From Rugalucina vietnamica (taxonomy: Eukaryota > Mollusca > Bivalvia > Lucinida > Lucinidae), in NCBI GenBank assembly GCA_964017185.1, contig OZ024869.1:60724761-60788760 (forward strand): a DNA stretch of 64,000 nucleotides, in the 5' to 3' direction. Shown here one piece after another: positions 24,420-37,672 of the stretch. The position numbers were made by a program, and so were the translations under genes. The notes below the pieces were generated by a model that was given only the letters and a program-made list of their open reading frames with translations, did not search any database and was not told the DNA's origin. Position 1 is the stretch's first letter; every line of letters begins with the position of its first letter.

Positions 24420-25536
24420 TAGACTAGTGATCCAATCTCAAATTTTGAGACCAGGGAGGCCGGCTTTGTAATGGTTGCAGACAATGATATTTTGCTTGCC
24501 CAATATCTGTGGAACAGCGCTTGCCTTGTCTGCAGAGTCACAATCCGTTTTGTAGGTCAGTACAGAGGTCAAAGGTCATGGAGTGCAAAAAAGTAAAAAA
24601 AAAAAATCGTAATAATGCACCCTATCATTGATGGTATCTTCAAAATAAAACCAGATTTGTTTGTAGTTTTAATGACTACCTGTGCAAATAACATTTTAAA
24701 TGATTATGTACTTGCCATATGGCAAAAAAATAAGTAACTATTATAATCAAAGTACTAAAAGTACCCAAATTGAGCGCTTCCGTGAGAAAAGGTACAAGGT
24801 GGCACAAATTCACATATGTTGGCAAATTTATTTCAAAAGATTTTGTGTTATTTATTGCTTATATGCTTATAAAACATATATTTCAACCTTGGAGATAAAT
24901 TTACACTGATGCATATTTTCATGATTTTTAATGAAACATTAAAAATGACCCAAAAATCGTTAAAATCCATAAAAAATAAATTTCAGGCCCAGACTATCAT
25001 TGTGACATTTTATTGTTGCACCAGAAATATCATAAGACAAATTTATTGATGTCATGGGCCTAAATGAAAATTATCACTTTTGCATATTCATGAATATTAA
25101 TAAAAATGTCGAAGATCGAGGAAAAACGAAGGAAAAACTACAGCCAATGTAAGGCTTTGGATGGGTTATAAGATCTATCTTGCATCCGCGAAACCAATCT
25201 CATGGCTGCCAGTGTGTTCAAAGGGACGACCTAAATGCCATGAAATATTGTCCTCCACATTGAACACATTTGCACGATGTAAAATTACATAGTTTCCATG
25301 CGCACCCCTGGTGTGGCTCTAAAAAAAGACAGTGTACTCAATATTCATATACTAACATAAGCATGCTCTTGAATACTATAATTGGTCTGATAGTGATGCA
25401 TGGACCTAGCAATTTTACCTTAATACATATTATTCAAATTGTTGAATTTGCTTATTCATAAAAATTAATAAAACAAATAAGAAATCAGAGGAAAGTCTTG
25501 GGAAAAGGGGGTATACATACAAAATCATGTGTTATG

Positions 25537-25840
25537 TTTGTTTGTTTGTTTGAATTGATGTTTAACAACCCAGTCAACAGCCAAGGTCATGTCGGGACGT
25601 CTCCATTTTTTTGGGACTTTTACCAAAATGAGGATGTCATGACATCCAACATGTGCTTAAAATATAACCACCTAACTAAATCAATAAGGCTTATATGTAT
25701 TGATGGTTTGTCTTGAAACTACTTTTCCTGGGCAGGCCCGGACCTGAGTGATTAAACAGTATTCAGATGGTCAGTCAGAAGCCTTGCCTGGAGGCACAAG
25801 CAGCCCATCTATTTCTTTAGGGCACAATAGGTGGGGGGCC
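25537..25840 (-). mobile_element. SINE-like insertion in left arm of element 1
   Basis: This stretch is absent from the matching place in the right arm and in the copy near 57680. Read on the minus strand it ends TGTTGACTGGGTTGTTAAA followed by a (CAAA)n tail. That is close to the 3' end of the SINE at 38558-38751 (TGTTGACTGGGACGTTAAG and CAAACAA). I do not see a clear tRNA promoter at its 5' side, so it may be truncated. The boundaries are approximate. Confidence 0.5.
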
Positions 25841-26132
25841 ATATTAACAAACCAAAACTGCTGAATCAAGTATGAAATGAATGCTATGGCAATTTACTGT
25901 AACCCTTCACTCTGATTCTTGCATGATCTGAGTTTCATTTTCATACATTTTAATGAAAACTTCACAAATAGGATTAAAAAAGTAAAAACAATAAACAGGT
26001 AAACCTACAAAATGACTTCAACCTCGGCAACAAAATGCCCTTACATGGTGAGATTATGGCACCAAATGGTTGCTAGGACAAGGTTATACCTTTCTGTATT
26101 ACAATATATATAGGTCATTCATTTTTTGTTTT

Positions 26133-26171
26133 TTGTTGTTTTTTTTTTTTTTTTTTTTTCTTTTCTTTCTT
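26133..26171. repeat. Poly-T tract
   Basis: This T-rich run sits at the same place in the element-1 module as the poly-T at 57958-57990, so it is probably an inherited part of the family that has expanded. Confidence 0.8.
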
Positions 26172-26225
26172 TTTTTATGAATATTAAGTACACCTTTGGA
26201 ATTAAGAGGCATTTTACGCAATAAT

Positions 26226-27605
26226 TATACCCCCGGCATTTATGCCGACGGGTATATAGTTTTCGCTTTTCCGTTTGTCCGTTCGTCCATTCGTATGTTC
26301 GTTAGTTTGTTTGTTCGTTCGTTCGTTTGTTCGTTCGTTCGTTAGTTCAGTAGAATTTGCGTCAAAGGTTTGGTTAAAGCTTCTCTAGTGGTGTATATCT
26401 CATGCAGTTATAGTCAGAAACCATTCATATTTGGACCATAGGTACCCTATAGGGTTTGCCTTGTTTCCATGAGTTCGGACCCCAGGGTCCATGCCCGGGG
26501 GTGGGGCTAGAGATCAAAATCTAGGTCACCTTTAATTTGCGACAAAGTTTTGGTTAAAGTTTCTCTAGTGGTGTATATCTCAAGAACCATTTATCAGAAA
26601 TCATTCATATTTGGACTTTAGGTACCCTATAGGGTTAGCTTTGATTCTAAGAGTTCGGACCCCAGGGTCTATGCCTGGGGGTGGGGCTAGAGGTCAAAAT
26701 CTAGGTCACCTTTAATTTGCGTCAAAATTTGGGTTAAAGTTTCTCTAATGGTGTATATCTCATGAGCCAATTTTCAGAAATCATTCATATTTGGACTTTA
26801 GGTACCCTATAAGGTTTGCTTTGTTTCCGTGAGTTCAGACCTGAGGGTCCACGTTCGGGGGGTGGGGCTAGAGTTCAAAATCTAGGTCACCTTGAAAATG
26901 TGCTATTTACATAGTGTTTTTTCTTCTCTAAGTTCATATATTAACAAAGACTTATAGGAATGTATTCCTATTTGGATCATAGATACCCTTTAGGGTTGAA
27001 TTAAATTCCATGGCACCAAACTCTAGGGGTGGGGCTGGAGGTCAAAATCTAGGACACAATTATAAAATACAGAATATTTACCAAGATTAATATTCTGTAG
27101 GTCTATATCTTGACAACCATTTGTCAGAAAGCATTCATACTTACAACATACAATGTAGGTACCACATAAGGGTTAGACCCAAGGGTCCATGCATGGGGAT
27201 GGGGGTGGGATGGACCCAAGGGTCCATGCATGGGGTGGGGGTGGGACTTGAGTTTTTTTTGTTTTTTTTTTTTAGAATGACACTCTATTTTCATTCCAAT
27301 CTAGGACTGAGGACCTGACCCATAATGTCCGTGGATTATGTCCTAGATTGAGTATACACGTCAGCTCTGTATACTGCTCTAAAATAGATCTGTCATTCTA
27401 AAACACCACTCCCCCATGTTTGTATGCAATGTGCTTTACAGTGCTTATTTCTAAAGTGCACTTGATAAGGGTACTGTCTTTCATTGGGGGGTTGAGGTTC
27501 AATGTCAGGGGTGAGCATGTGCAGGGTTGTATAGGTAGGGGATAGGGAGGGGGCTTTGTGGCTACCAGCCGGGGGTATACGTGTCTCTCAAGGCACTTTT
27601 TCTAG
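26226..27605. mobile_element. Helentron-like non-autonomous element (HINE type), 1380 bp
   Basis: Its left end is TATACCCCCGGC (26226-26237), repeated inverted near its right end as GCCGGGGGTATA (27568-27579). Next to the left repeat is a short hairpin (GGCAT-TT-ATGCC). Then come a GTTCG/GTTTG-type microsatellite (26270-26346) and at least three ~180-bp modules (from about 26350, 26532 and 26712), with two decayed ones after them. After the right inverted repeat lies a 6-bp stem (GTGTCT/AGGCAC) and then CTAG. Compared with the other arm, the insertion falls between T (26225) and T (27606) with no duplication. Subterminal inverted repeats, a 3' hairpin, a microsatellite, tandem modules and T-T insertion are the known marks of Helentron-associated elements and of bivalve pearl elements. 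No protein is encoded. Confidence 0.6.
26350..27240. repeat. Tandem ~180-bp modules inside the Helentron-like element
   Basis: Each module carries AATTTGCG(T/A)CAAA, then CATTCATATTTGGAC, GGTACCCTATAGGGTT and GGGTGGGGCTAGAG in order. Starts at about 26352, 26533 and 26713 give a period of 180-181 bp. Later copies to about 27240 are more diverged. Confidence 0.8.
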
Positions 27606-29596
27606 TTAAGGTGGTATACATAGAAATTCTCACCTGTCCTGGCCACTGATAGACCTATAGAGTTATAATTTGTATCAAATAATTGTTAGGGACAATGTCC
27701 TATAACCATATAATCTAATATATAAATCTTCAACTATGTCTGTAGTATGGATATTGATGAGATCTATAGAAATATGTGAATAATAAACGAAAAATGAAGG
27801 GGGTATACCAACAAAACGGCTTATACCTCGTCTACTAATAGCTATTTAGAACTCAAAATGGCACCAATTTATAGATAGGTTTTATTGTCATTTATTAAGA
27901 TATACAAGGCATGCTAGTTGGTAATCAAATTCAATACATTTTGTTGGAGCACAAGCTTCAATTTTCCGTTAATATTACAAATTTTGGAACTTTTATGTAA
28001 CATTCACAAAATTTAGAAATATATGGCTGGGCTATCAGACTCCATGGCAACAGTGCATTAACCAAGCATTCTATTGGTACCATATTCGGCACTCTACGGA
28101 AAATTGCAACTGAGATATAAGCAATTTGGTTGGTACACCCCTTCATTTTTCATTGCTTTTTCTCTTATTCATAAAGATCTTATTATATATCAGATTTTAT
28201 GGTTTTAGAACATTGTCCTAGCAATCATTTGGTACCAATTATAGCTCTCTAGATCTATCAGTAGCCAAGATAAATGTGATTTTCTATGTACACCGCCTAA
28301 ATTTTTCTGTAATTTTCATCAAAATTCGAATACTTTTGTTAAAATTCATAAAACAAAAAATCGAAGGATCTATTGTAAAACAAGATGGTATAATGTTGAC
28401 CTAGCAACTATTCGATGCCATTTTTAGCAAGTTAGGGCATTTGTTTGTTGAAATACAAGTCATTTTGTAGGTTTATTCGTTTATTTTTTTCCAGTTTTTC
28501 ATTTTTATTTATGAAGTTTTCATTAAATTCATTAAATATTAAAACTCAGATCATTCTTAGTCTAATATCAGACTTTAGGGTCATAATTTGTTGCCATAGC
28601 ATTCATTTTATACTACTTTCAGCATCCTTGGTTTGTTAACAGCTGTGCTACAAGTGATTTTGTACTTATACTCCCTGTTTTTTTTTCAAGATTTTTCTCC
28701 GATTTCTTATGTTTTATGAATTTTCATGAATAAGTAAATTTGATGATTTGAATAATAGGTATTAAGATTAAATTACTATGTCCATGTATCACTGTCAGAC
28801 CAATTATAGTATTCTAGAGCATGATATTGTTGCAGATGTGTATTTTTGTGTGTATACCCTATTCTCTAGTATCACACTAGGTGTTGGTGTCGAAACTATG
28901 TTATTTTACATCATGCACATGTGTTCATTGTTGAGGACAATATTTTATGGCATTTAGGTGGTCTCTATAACCACACTGACTGCCATGAGAATTGGTTTCA
29001 TGGATGCAAGATAGTTCTTATTTATAACCCATCCAAAACCTTGCAATGGATATAGTTTTTTCTTCTTATTTTCTTTGATTTTCGACATTTTTATTAACAT
29101 TCATGAATTTGCAAATGATATAATTTTCATTTAGGCCAATGACATCAAACAATTTGTCTTATGATATTACTGGTTAAATAACAAAGTGTTACAATTACAT
29201 AGTTTGTGTTTGAAACTAATTTATTTGTGGATTTTAACGATTTTTCTGTATTTTTAATGTTTTCATTAAAATTCATGAATATGCAAATTAGATAACTTGT
29301 ATTACTAACAATATGATAAAAGGGCTACATATGTGCTTTTGAATGAGATCATGTTTAGTGGTCTAGGATAAGTAACATCTGAGATATGACCAATCTTGTA
29401 TGCTCAAAAATTAAAAAATGCACTTGGTGACCTTTGACCTCTGTAATTTACATAAAAGTCATTTCCTGGAGTGCAGACAAGGCAGGCATTGTTTCGGAAA
29501 GGTTGATGAACAGTTTCCACCATATAACTTTGCATTACTATTCCGGCCTCCCTAAAATGATTTCTAGCGCTCTCCTGAAAAATAATTACTTGTCTA

Positions 29597-29599
29597 TGT
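29597..29599. other. Target-site duplication of element 1, right copy (TGT)
   Basis: It is paired with 24417-24419. The satellite resumes as TGAAATTAACG. Confidence 0.7.
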
Positions 29600-32500
29600 T
29601 GAAATTAACGTAAACGAATGCTACACTTACTGTAATGTTGACACTAACGGTTGTAACTGCAACGCTTAGTTTTAACGTGTTGCCACTAACGCTTGCAACT
29701 GCAATGCTTAATGTTAACGTGTTGCCTTTAAAGGTTGCAACTGCAACGGTTAATGCTTACATGTTGACACTAACGTTTGCAACTGCAACGCTTAGCTTTA
29801 ACGTGTTGCCACTAACGCTTAATGTTAACGTGTTGCCATTAAAGGTTGCAACTGTAACTGTTAGTGCTTACATGTTGACACTAACGTTTGCAACTGTTTT
29901 AACGGTTGCAAATGCAAAGCTTAGTGTTAACGTGTTGCCATTAACGGTTTTAACTACAACGCTTTGTTTTAACGTGTTGACACGGTTTTAACGGTTGCAA
30001 ATGCAAAGCTTAGTGTTTACGTGTTGTCATTAACGGTTTTAACTGCAACGCTTAGTTTTAACATGTTGCCACGGTATTAACGGTTGCAAATCCAATGCTT
30101 AGTGCTAACGTGTTGCAATTAACGGTTATAACTACAACGCTTAGTTTTAACGTGTTGACATGGTTTTAATGGTTGCAACTGCAAAGCTTAGTGTTTACGT
30201 GTTGTCATTAACGGTTTTAACTACAACGCTTAGTTTTAACGCATTGTAACCGCAATGCTTAGTGTTAACGTGTTGTAATTAACGGTTGCAACTGCAACGC
30301 TTAGTGTAAACATGTTGACACTAATGGTTGCAACTGCAATGCTAAGTGTTAACATGTTGACATAAACGGTTGCAACGTGTTAACGTGTTGAAATTAACGT
30401 AAGCAAATGCTACACTTACTGTAATGTTGAAACTAACTAATGTTGAACTGCAACGCTTAGTTTTAACGTGTTGCCACTAACGCTTGCAACTGCAATGCTT
30501 AATGTTAACGTGTTGCCTTTAAAGGTTGCAACTGCAACGGTTAGTGCTTACATGTTAACACTAACGTTTGCAACTGCAACACTTAGCTTTAACGTGTTGC
30601 CACTAACGCTTAATGTTAAAGTGTTGCCATTAAAGGTTGCAACTGTAACGGTTAGTGCTTCCATGTTGACACTAACGTTTGCAACTGTTTTGACGGTTGC
30701 ATATGCAAAGCTTAGTGTTTACGTGTTGCCATTAACGGTTTTAACTACAACGCTTAGTTTCAACGTGTTGACACGGTTTTAACGATTCCAAATGCAAAGC
30801 AGCTTACGTGTTGTCATTAACGGTTTTAACTGCAACGCTTAGTTTTTACATGTTGCAACGTGTTGACACGGTTTTAATGGTTGCAAATGCAAAGCTTAAT
30901 GTTTACGTGTTGTCATTAACGGTTTTAACTGCAACGCTTAGTTTTAACATGTTGCCACGGTATTAACGGTTGCAAATCCAATGCTTAGTGCTAACGTAAG
31001 CAAATGCTACACTTACTGTTATAATGTTGACACTTACGGTTGTAACTGCAACGCTTAGTTTTAACGTGTTGCCACTAACGCTTGCAACTGCAATGCTTAA
31101 TGTTAACGTGTTGCCTTTAAAGGTTGTAACTGCAACGGTTAGTGCTTACATGTTGACACTAACGTTTGCAACTGCAACGCTTAGCTTTAACGTGTTGCCA
31201 CTAACGCTTAATGTTAACGTGTTGCATTTAAGGTTGCAACTGTAACGGTTAGTGCTTACATGTTGACACTAACGTTTGCAACTGTTTTAACGGTTGCAAA
31301 TGCAAAGCTTAGTGTTTACGTGTTGTCATTAACGGTTTTAACTGCAACGCTTAGTTTTAACGTGTTGCCACGGTATTAACGGTTGCAAATCCAATGCTTA
31401 GTGCTAATGTGTTGCAATTAACGGTTATAACTACAACGCTTAATTTTAACGTGTTGACATGGTTTTAATGGTTGCAAATGCAAAGCTTAGTGTTTACGTG
31501 TTGTCATTAACGGTTTTAACTACAACGCTTAGTTTTAACGCATTGTAACCGCAATGCTTAGTGTTAACGTGTTGTCATTAACGGTTGCAACTGCAACGCT
31601 TAGTGTAAAGATGTTGACACTAACGGTTGCAACTGCAATGCTAAGTGTTAACATGTTGACATAAACGGTTGCAACGTGTTAACGTGTTGAAATTAACGTA
31701 AACGAATGTTACACTTACTGTAATGTTGACACTAACGGTTGTAACTGCAACGCTTAGTTTTAACGTGTTGCCACTAACGCTTGCAACTGCAATGCTTAAT
31801 GTTAACGTGTTGCCTTTAAAGGTTGCAACTGCAACGGTTAATGCTTACATGTTGACACTAACGTTTGCAACTGCAACGCTTAGCTTTAACGTGTTGCCAC
31901 TAACGCTTAATGTTAACGTGTTGCCATTAAAGGTTGCAACTGTAACGGTTAGTGCTTACATGTTGACACTAACGTTTGCAACTGTTTTAACGGTTGCAAA
32001 TGCAAAGCTTAGTGTTTACGTGTTGCCATTAACGGTTTTAACTACAACGCTTTGTTTTAACGTGTTGACACGGTTTTAACGGTTGCAAATGCAAAGCTTA
32101 GTGTTTACGTGTTGTCATTAACGGTTTTAACTGCAACGCTTAGTTTTAACATGTTGCCACGGTATTAACAGTTGCAAATCCAATGCTTAGTGCTAACGTG
32201 TTGCAATTAACGGTTATAACTACAACGCTTAGTTTTAACGTGTTGACATGGTTTTAATGGTTGCAACTGCAAAGCTTAGTGTTTACGTGTTGTCATTAAC
32301 GGTTTTAACTACAACGCTTAGTTTTAACGCGTTGTAACCGCAATGCTTAGTGTTAACGTGTTGTAATTAACGGTTGCAACTGCAACGCTTAGTGTAAACA
32401 TGTTGACACTAATGGTTGCAACTGCAATGCTAAGTGTTAACATGTTGACATAAACGGTTGCAACGTGTTAACGTGTTGAAATTAACGTAAGCAAATGCTA

Positions 32501-35500
32501 CACTTACTGTAATGTGAAACTAACGGTTGTAACTGCAACGCTTAGTTTTAACGTGTTGCCACTAACGCTTGCAACTGCAATGCTTAATGTTAACGTGTTG
32601 CCTTTAAAGGTTGCAACTGCAACGGTTAGTGCTTACATGTTGACACTAACGTTTGCAACTGCAACACTTAGCTTTAACGTGTTGCCACTAACGCTTAATG
32701 TTAACGTGTTGCCATTAAAGGTTGCAACTGTAGCGGTTAGTGCTTCCATGTTGACACTAACGTTTGCAACTGTTTTGACGGTTGCAAATGCAAAGCTTAG
32801 TGTTTACGTGTTGCCATTAACGGTTTTAACTACAACGCTTAGTTTCAACGTGTTGACACGGTTTTAACGGTTGCAAATGCAAAGCAGCTTACAAGTTGCC
32901 ATAAACGGTTTTAACTGCAACGCTTAGTTTTTACATGTTGCCACGGTATTAACGGTTGCAAATCCAATGCTTAGTGCCACTAACGCTTGCAACTGCAATG
33001 CTTAATGTTAACGTGTTGCCTTTAAAGGTTGCAACTGCAACGGTTAATGCTTACATGTTGACACTAACGTTTGCAACTGCAACGCCTAGCTTTAACGTGT
33101 TGCCACTAACGCTTAATGTTAACGTGTTGCCATTAAAGGTTGCAACTGTAACGGTTAGTGCTTACATGTTGACACTAACGTTTGCAACTGTTTTAACGGT
33201 TGCAAATGCAAAGCTTAGTGTTTACGTGTTGCCATTAACGGTTTTAACTACAACGCTTAGTTTTAACGTGTTGACACGGTTTTAACTGTTGCAAATGCAA
33301 AGCTTAGTGTTTACGTGTTGGCATTAACGGTTTTAACTGCAACGCTTAGTTTTAACATGTTGCCACGGTATTAACGGTTGCAAATCCAATGCTTAGTGCT
33401 AACGTGTTGCAATTAACGGTTATAACTACAACGCTTAGTTTTAACGTGTTGACATGGTTTTAATAGTTGCAAATGCAAAGCTTAGTGTTTACGTGTTGTC
33501 ATTAACGGTTTTAACTGCAACGCTTAGTTTTAACGTGTTGCCACGGTATTAACGGTTGCAAATCCAATGCTTAGTGCTAATGTGTTGCAATTAACGGTTA
33601 TAACTACAACGCTTAGTTTTAACGTGTTGACATGGTTTTAATGGTTGCAAATGCAAAGCTTAGTGTTTACGTGTTGTCATTAACGGTTTTAACTACAACG
33701 CTTAGTTTTAACGCATTGTAACCGCAATGCTTAGTGTTAACGTGTTGTCATTAACGGTTGCAACTGCAACGCTTAGTGTAAACATGTTGACACTAACGGT
33801 TGCAACTGCAATGCTAAGTGTTAACATGTTGACATTAAACGGTTGCAACGTGTTAACGTGTTGAAATTAACGTAAGCAAATGCTACACTTACTGTTATGT
33901 TGACACTAACGGTTGTAACTGCAACGCTTAGTTTTAACGTGTTGCCACTAACGCTTGAAACTGCAATGCTTAATGTTAACGTGTTGCCTTTAAAGGTTAC
34001 ATCTGCAAGGGTTAGTGCTTACATGTTGACACTAACGTTTGCAACTGCAACGCTTAGCTTTAACGTGTTGCCACTAACGCTTAATGTTTACGTCTTCCCA
34101 TTAAATGTTGCAACTCTAACGGTTAGTGCTTACATGTTGACACTAACGTTTGCAACTGTTTTAACGGTTGCAAATGCAAAGCTTAGTGTTTACATATTGC
34201 CATTAACGGTTTTAACTACAACGCTTAGTTTTAACGTGTTGACACGGTTTTAATGGTTGCAAATGCAAAGCTTAGTGTTTACGTGTTGTCATTAACGGTT
34301 TTAACTGCAACGCTTAGTTTTAACATGTTGCCACGGTATTAACGGTTGCAAATCCAATGCTTAGTGCTAACGTGTTGCAATTAACGGTTATAACTACAAC
34401 GCTTAGTTTTAACGTGTTGACATGGTTTTAATGGTTGCAAATGCAAAGCTTAGTGTTTACGTGTTGTCATTAACGGTTGCAACTGCAACGCTTAGTGTAA
34501 ACATGTTGACACTAACGGTTGCAACTGCAATGCTAAGTGTTGACATAAACGGTTGCAACGTGTTAACGTGTTGAAATTAACGTAAGCAAATGCTACACTG
34601 TTATAATGTTATAACGGTTGTAACTGCAACGCTTAGTTTTAACGCATTGTAACCGAAATGCTTAGTGTTAACGTGTTGCAACTGCAACGCTTAGTGTAAA
34701 CATGTTGACACTAACGGTTGCAACTGCAATGCTAAGTGTTGACATGTTGACATAAACGGTTGCAACGTTTTAACGTGTTGAAATTAACGTAAGCAAATGC
34801 TACACTTACTGTTATAATGTTGACACTTACGGTTGTAACTGCAACGCTTAGTTTTAACGTGTTGCCACTAACGCTTGCAACTGCAATGCTTAATGTTAAC
34901 GTGTTGCCTTTAAAGGTTGTAACTGCAACGGTTAGTGCTTACATGTTGACACTAACGTTTGCAACTGCAACGCTTAGCTTTAACGTGTTGCCACTAACGC
35001 TTAATGTTAACGTGTTGCATTTAAGGTTGCAACTGTAACGGTTAGTGCTTACATGTTGACACTAACGTTTACAACTGTTTTAACGGTTGCAAATGCAAAG
35101 CTTAGTGTTTACGTGTTGTCATTAACGGTTTTAACTGCAACGCTTAGTTTTAACGTGTTGCCACGGTATTAACGGTTGCAAATCCAATGCTTAGTGCTAA
35201 TGTGTTGCAATTAACGGTTATAACTACAACGCTTAGTTTTAACGTGTTGACATGGTTTTAAAGGTTGCAAATGCAAAGCTTAGTGTTTACGTGTTGTCAT
35301 TAAGGGTTTTAACTACAACGCTTAGTTTTAACGCATTGTAACCGCAATGCTTAGTGTTAACGTGTTGTCATTAACGGTTGCAACTGCAACGCTTAGTGTA
35401 AACATGTTGACACTAACGGTTGCAACTGCAATGCTAAGTGTTAACATGTTGACATAAACGGTTGCAACGTGTTAACGTAAACGGATGCTACACTTACTGT

Positions 35501-36065
35501 AATGTTGACACTAACGGTTGTAACTGCAACGCTTAGTTTTAACGTGTTGCCACTAACGCTTGCAACTGCAATGCTTAATGTTAACGTGTTGCCTTTAAAG
35601 GTTGCAACTGCAACGGTTAATGCTTACATGTTGACACTAACGTTTGCAACTGCAACGCTTAGCTTTAACGTGTTGCCACTAACGCTTAATGTTAACGTGT
35701 TGCCATTAAAGGTTGCAACTGTAACGGTTAGTGCTTACATGTTGACACTAACGTTTGCAACTGTTTTAACGGTTGCAAATGCAAAGCTTAGTGTTTACGT
35801 GTTGCCATTAACGGTTTTAACTACAACGCTTAGTTTTAACGTGTTGACACGGTTTTAACGGTTGCAAATGCAAAGCTTAGTGTTTACGTGTTGTCATTAA
35901 CGGTTTTAACTGCAACGCTTAGTTTTATCATGTTGCCACGGTATTAACGGTTGCAAATCCAATGCTTAGTGCTAACGTGTTGCAATTAACGGTTATAACT
36001 ACAACGCTTAGTTTTAACGTGTTGACATGGTTTTAATGGTTGCAACTGCAAAGCTTAGTGTTTAC
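29597..36065. repeat. Satellite array, segment C and right array boundary
   Basis: The array resumes after the foldback element at the exact point where it broke (TGT then TGAAATT). It continues to 36065, where a monomer is cut after TGTTTACG and unrelated sequence begins. Variant units here are colinear with units near the left end. Starts at 31024, 31723, 32514, 32956 and 33897 mirror 312, 1011, 1800, 2245 and 3185 with spacing differences of 3 bp or less. Confidence 0.95.
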
Positions 36066-37544
36066 GGGGGCTATAGTCAGATTCTCTGACAATTCTAGTT
36101 CACACTTATTTACCCACTTCATATTTTTAAGTTTTTAGCTCACCTAGTATGCCCATTATCTAAGGTCCCTTACATCCACCCCGAATTTTTAAAGATCTTA
36201 ACGAAGATTTAGGGAGTGGGGGTGGGGGAGTGTCCGTCATTCTGTTTACAAACAGTGCATACTTCGTGAAAACTCCTCCTAGAGTTTTCAGTATATTAGA
36301 TACTTTGCAGATATCTTTCAGACATATTGATGATGTGCATGAAGATTTTTCTGTTGAAAAAAAATATTTTAACAATTTTACAGTGTTTTGAACTTAGCCA
36401 ATGTTCGTTCACTTTACATATTGTGTCCGAGTAATGGCCTTTGATTGATGTTAGAATTTTGCTTCCGTTTCATATCTTGAGAATGAATTTACAGAATTTG
36501 ACAAATTTTGTATGCACATCAACATTGACAAGATCTAGCTTGGGACAGACAGACATCATTTTTTAAAGATTTGTAATGGCCCTTGATTGACATAAAATTT
36601 TGCTTCCGTTCAATATCTTCAGAATGAATTGACAGAATCCAACCAAATTTTGTTATACACATCAAGATTTGGATTCCTTCATTTTCCACAAAATTTGTAA
36701 TCTATATATAGTGTTATGGCCCCTGACATATGGTGTCTACTTTGTGAAATAAACTCCTAGAGTATATCCTTTAAATATTTTGCAGTTATCTTTCAGACAC
36801 GGTTCGGGCTGCAACACATTATTGCCCTTCGTGTCACACGATATTAATATGTTAATGAAGAAAAAAGTTGTGTATTAACGAGGTAATGCATTTATTTATG
36901 CTCAATACCGGGCGCCACGCAAAGCACGTGCCAATGCAACTGTAACAAAGTACATACAGAACAAGCATAAGAATGAAAGCTTTTACGCGTATGCAAATGT
37001 GACGAGGCTGTATAATAAAATGCACCTGTATCATTTATTTCTTTCGTTTGTGCAGAATTTATGCAATGATAGCGATCAAAAATGACCATTCATTATCATT
37101 CACTAATGTAGGTCCCAGACCTGGGTGCTGAAAAAAGAGAGTAAAAGAAAGAAAGTAAATAAATAAATTAATATCTAAGATTATGTTCACAACAGGAATT
37201 TTGCGATTTTCAAGAATTTTTGATATATCAAATGGAAATTCTGATAAAGTAACAGATCAGGCTCTAATCAATATGTTTGGCTTTTAATTCTAAATGTGGG
37301 AAAAAGCATCTTCTCCATTGAAGTAGTAAATTGGTCAGTTATGGAACAGATTATGGTTTCAATGACATGGGCACATACAGGTGATAAAGTTATTTATACT
37401 GGTCAACAAATTTAACATTATTATATTTTTTCTTGTCTTCTGAATGTTTTTTATCGAAATTCTCTCTAGCATTTTCCATATATTTCAGAATTCCTTTTTT
37501 TGCTTACATTTTTTGACCTCATCATGCTTATAAGCTAGAATTGA
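36066..37544. other. Non-array DNA after the satellite, no gene seen
   Basis: Unrelated sequence begins abruptly at 36066. It contains an imperfect duplication of about 140 bp: TTTTGCTTCCGTT plus ATCTT(G/C)AGAATGAATT occurs near 36460 and again near 36600. The phrases CTTTCAGACA and AAACTCCT(C)CTAGAG also occur twice. A TTTTAGCTCACCTAG fragment at 36134 resembles the hairpin-headed repeat at 39588. Open frames are short and unconvincing. Confidence 0.5.
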
Positions 37545-37672
37545 CCTAATTCTAAATAGGTTTTGAAACATATTGCAAAAGTTTAAACCTATTGTTACCT
37601 GGTTGACACCTAATTCTAAATAGGTTTTGAAACATATTGCAAAAGTTTAAACCTATTGTTACCTGGTTGACA
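37545..37672. repeat. Perfect 64-bp tandem duplication
   Basis: Positions 37545-37608 and 37609-37672 are identical. Each copy contains the inverted pair AATAGGTTT ... AAACCTATT and so could form a hairpin. Confidence 0.9.

Larger units (their letters stand above)
24420..29596. mobile_element. Long inverted-repeat (foldback) element 1, 5177 bp
   Basis: The element interrupts the satellite with a TGT duplication (24417-24419 and 29597-29599); excision gives the standard ACGTGTTGAAATT. The termini are imperfect inverted repeats beginning TAGAC. The two halves are diverged reverse complements over most of their length. For example, TACAGAGGTCAAAGGTCA at 24561-24578 recurs inverted at 29428-29445, AGGGAGGCCGG (24453-24463) matches 29543-29553 inverted, and AAAAATGAAGG at 27790 matches 28140-28150 inverted. 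The centre is near 27970. The arms contain diverged modules with a recurring TTCATGAAT box. No transposase frame is visible. The left arm has accepted two later insertions (about 25537-25840 and 26226-27605). The superfamily is not assigned. Confidence 0.85.

Noticed and set aside
1..36065. Centromere identity through a CENP-B box
   Set aside because: I found no TTCG-containing 17-bp box in the monomers; centromeric location remains untested.
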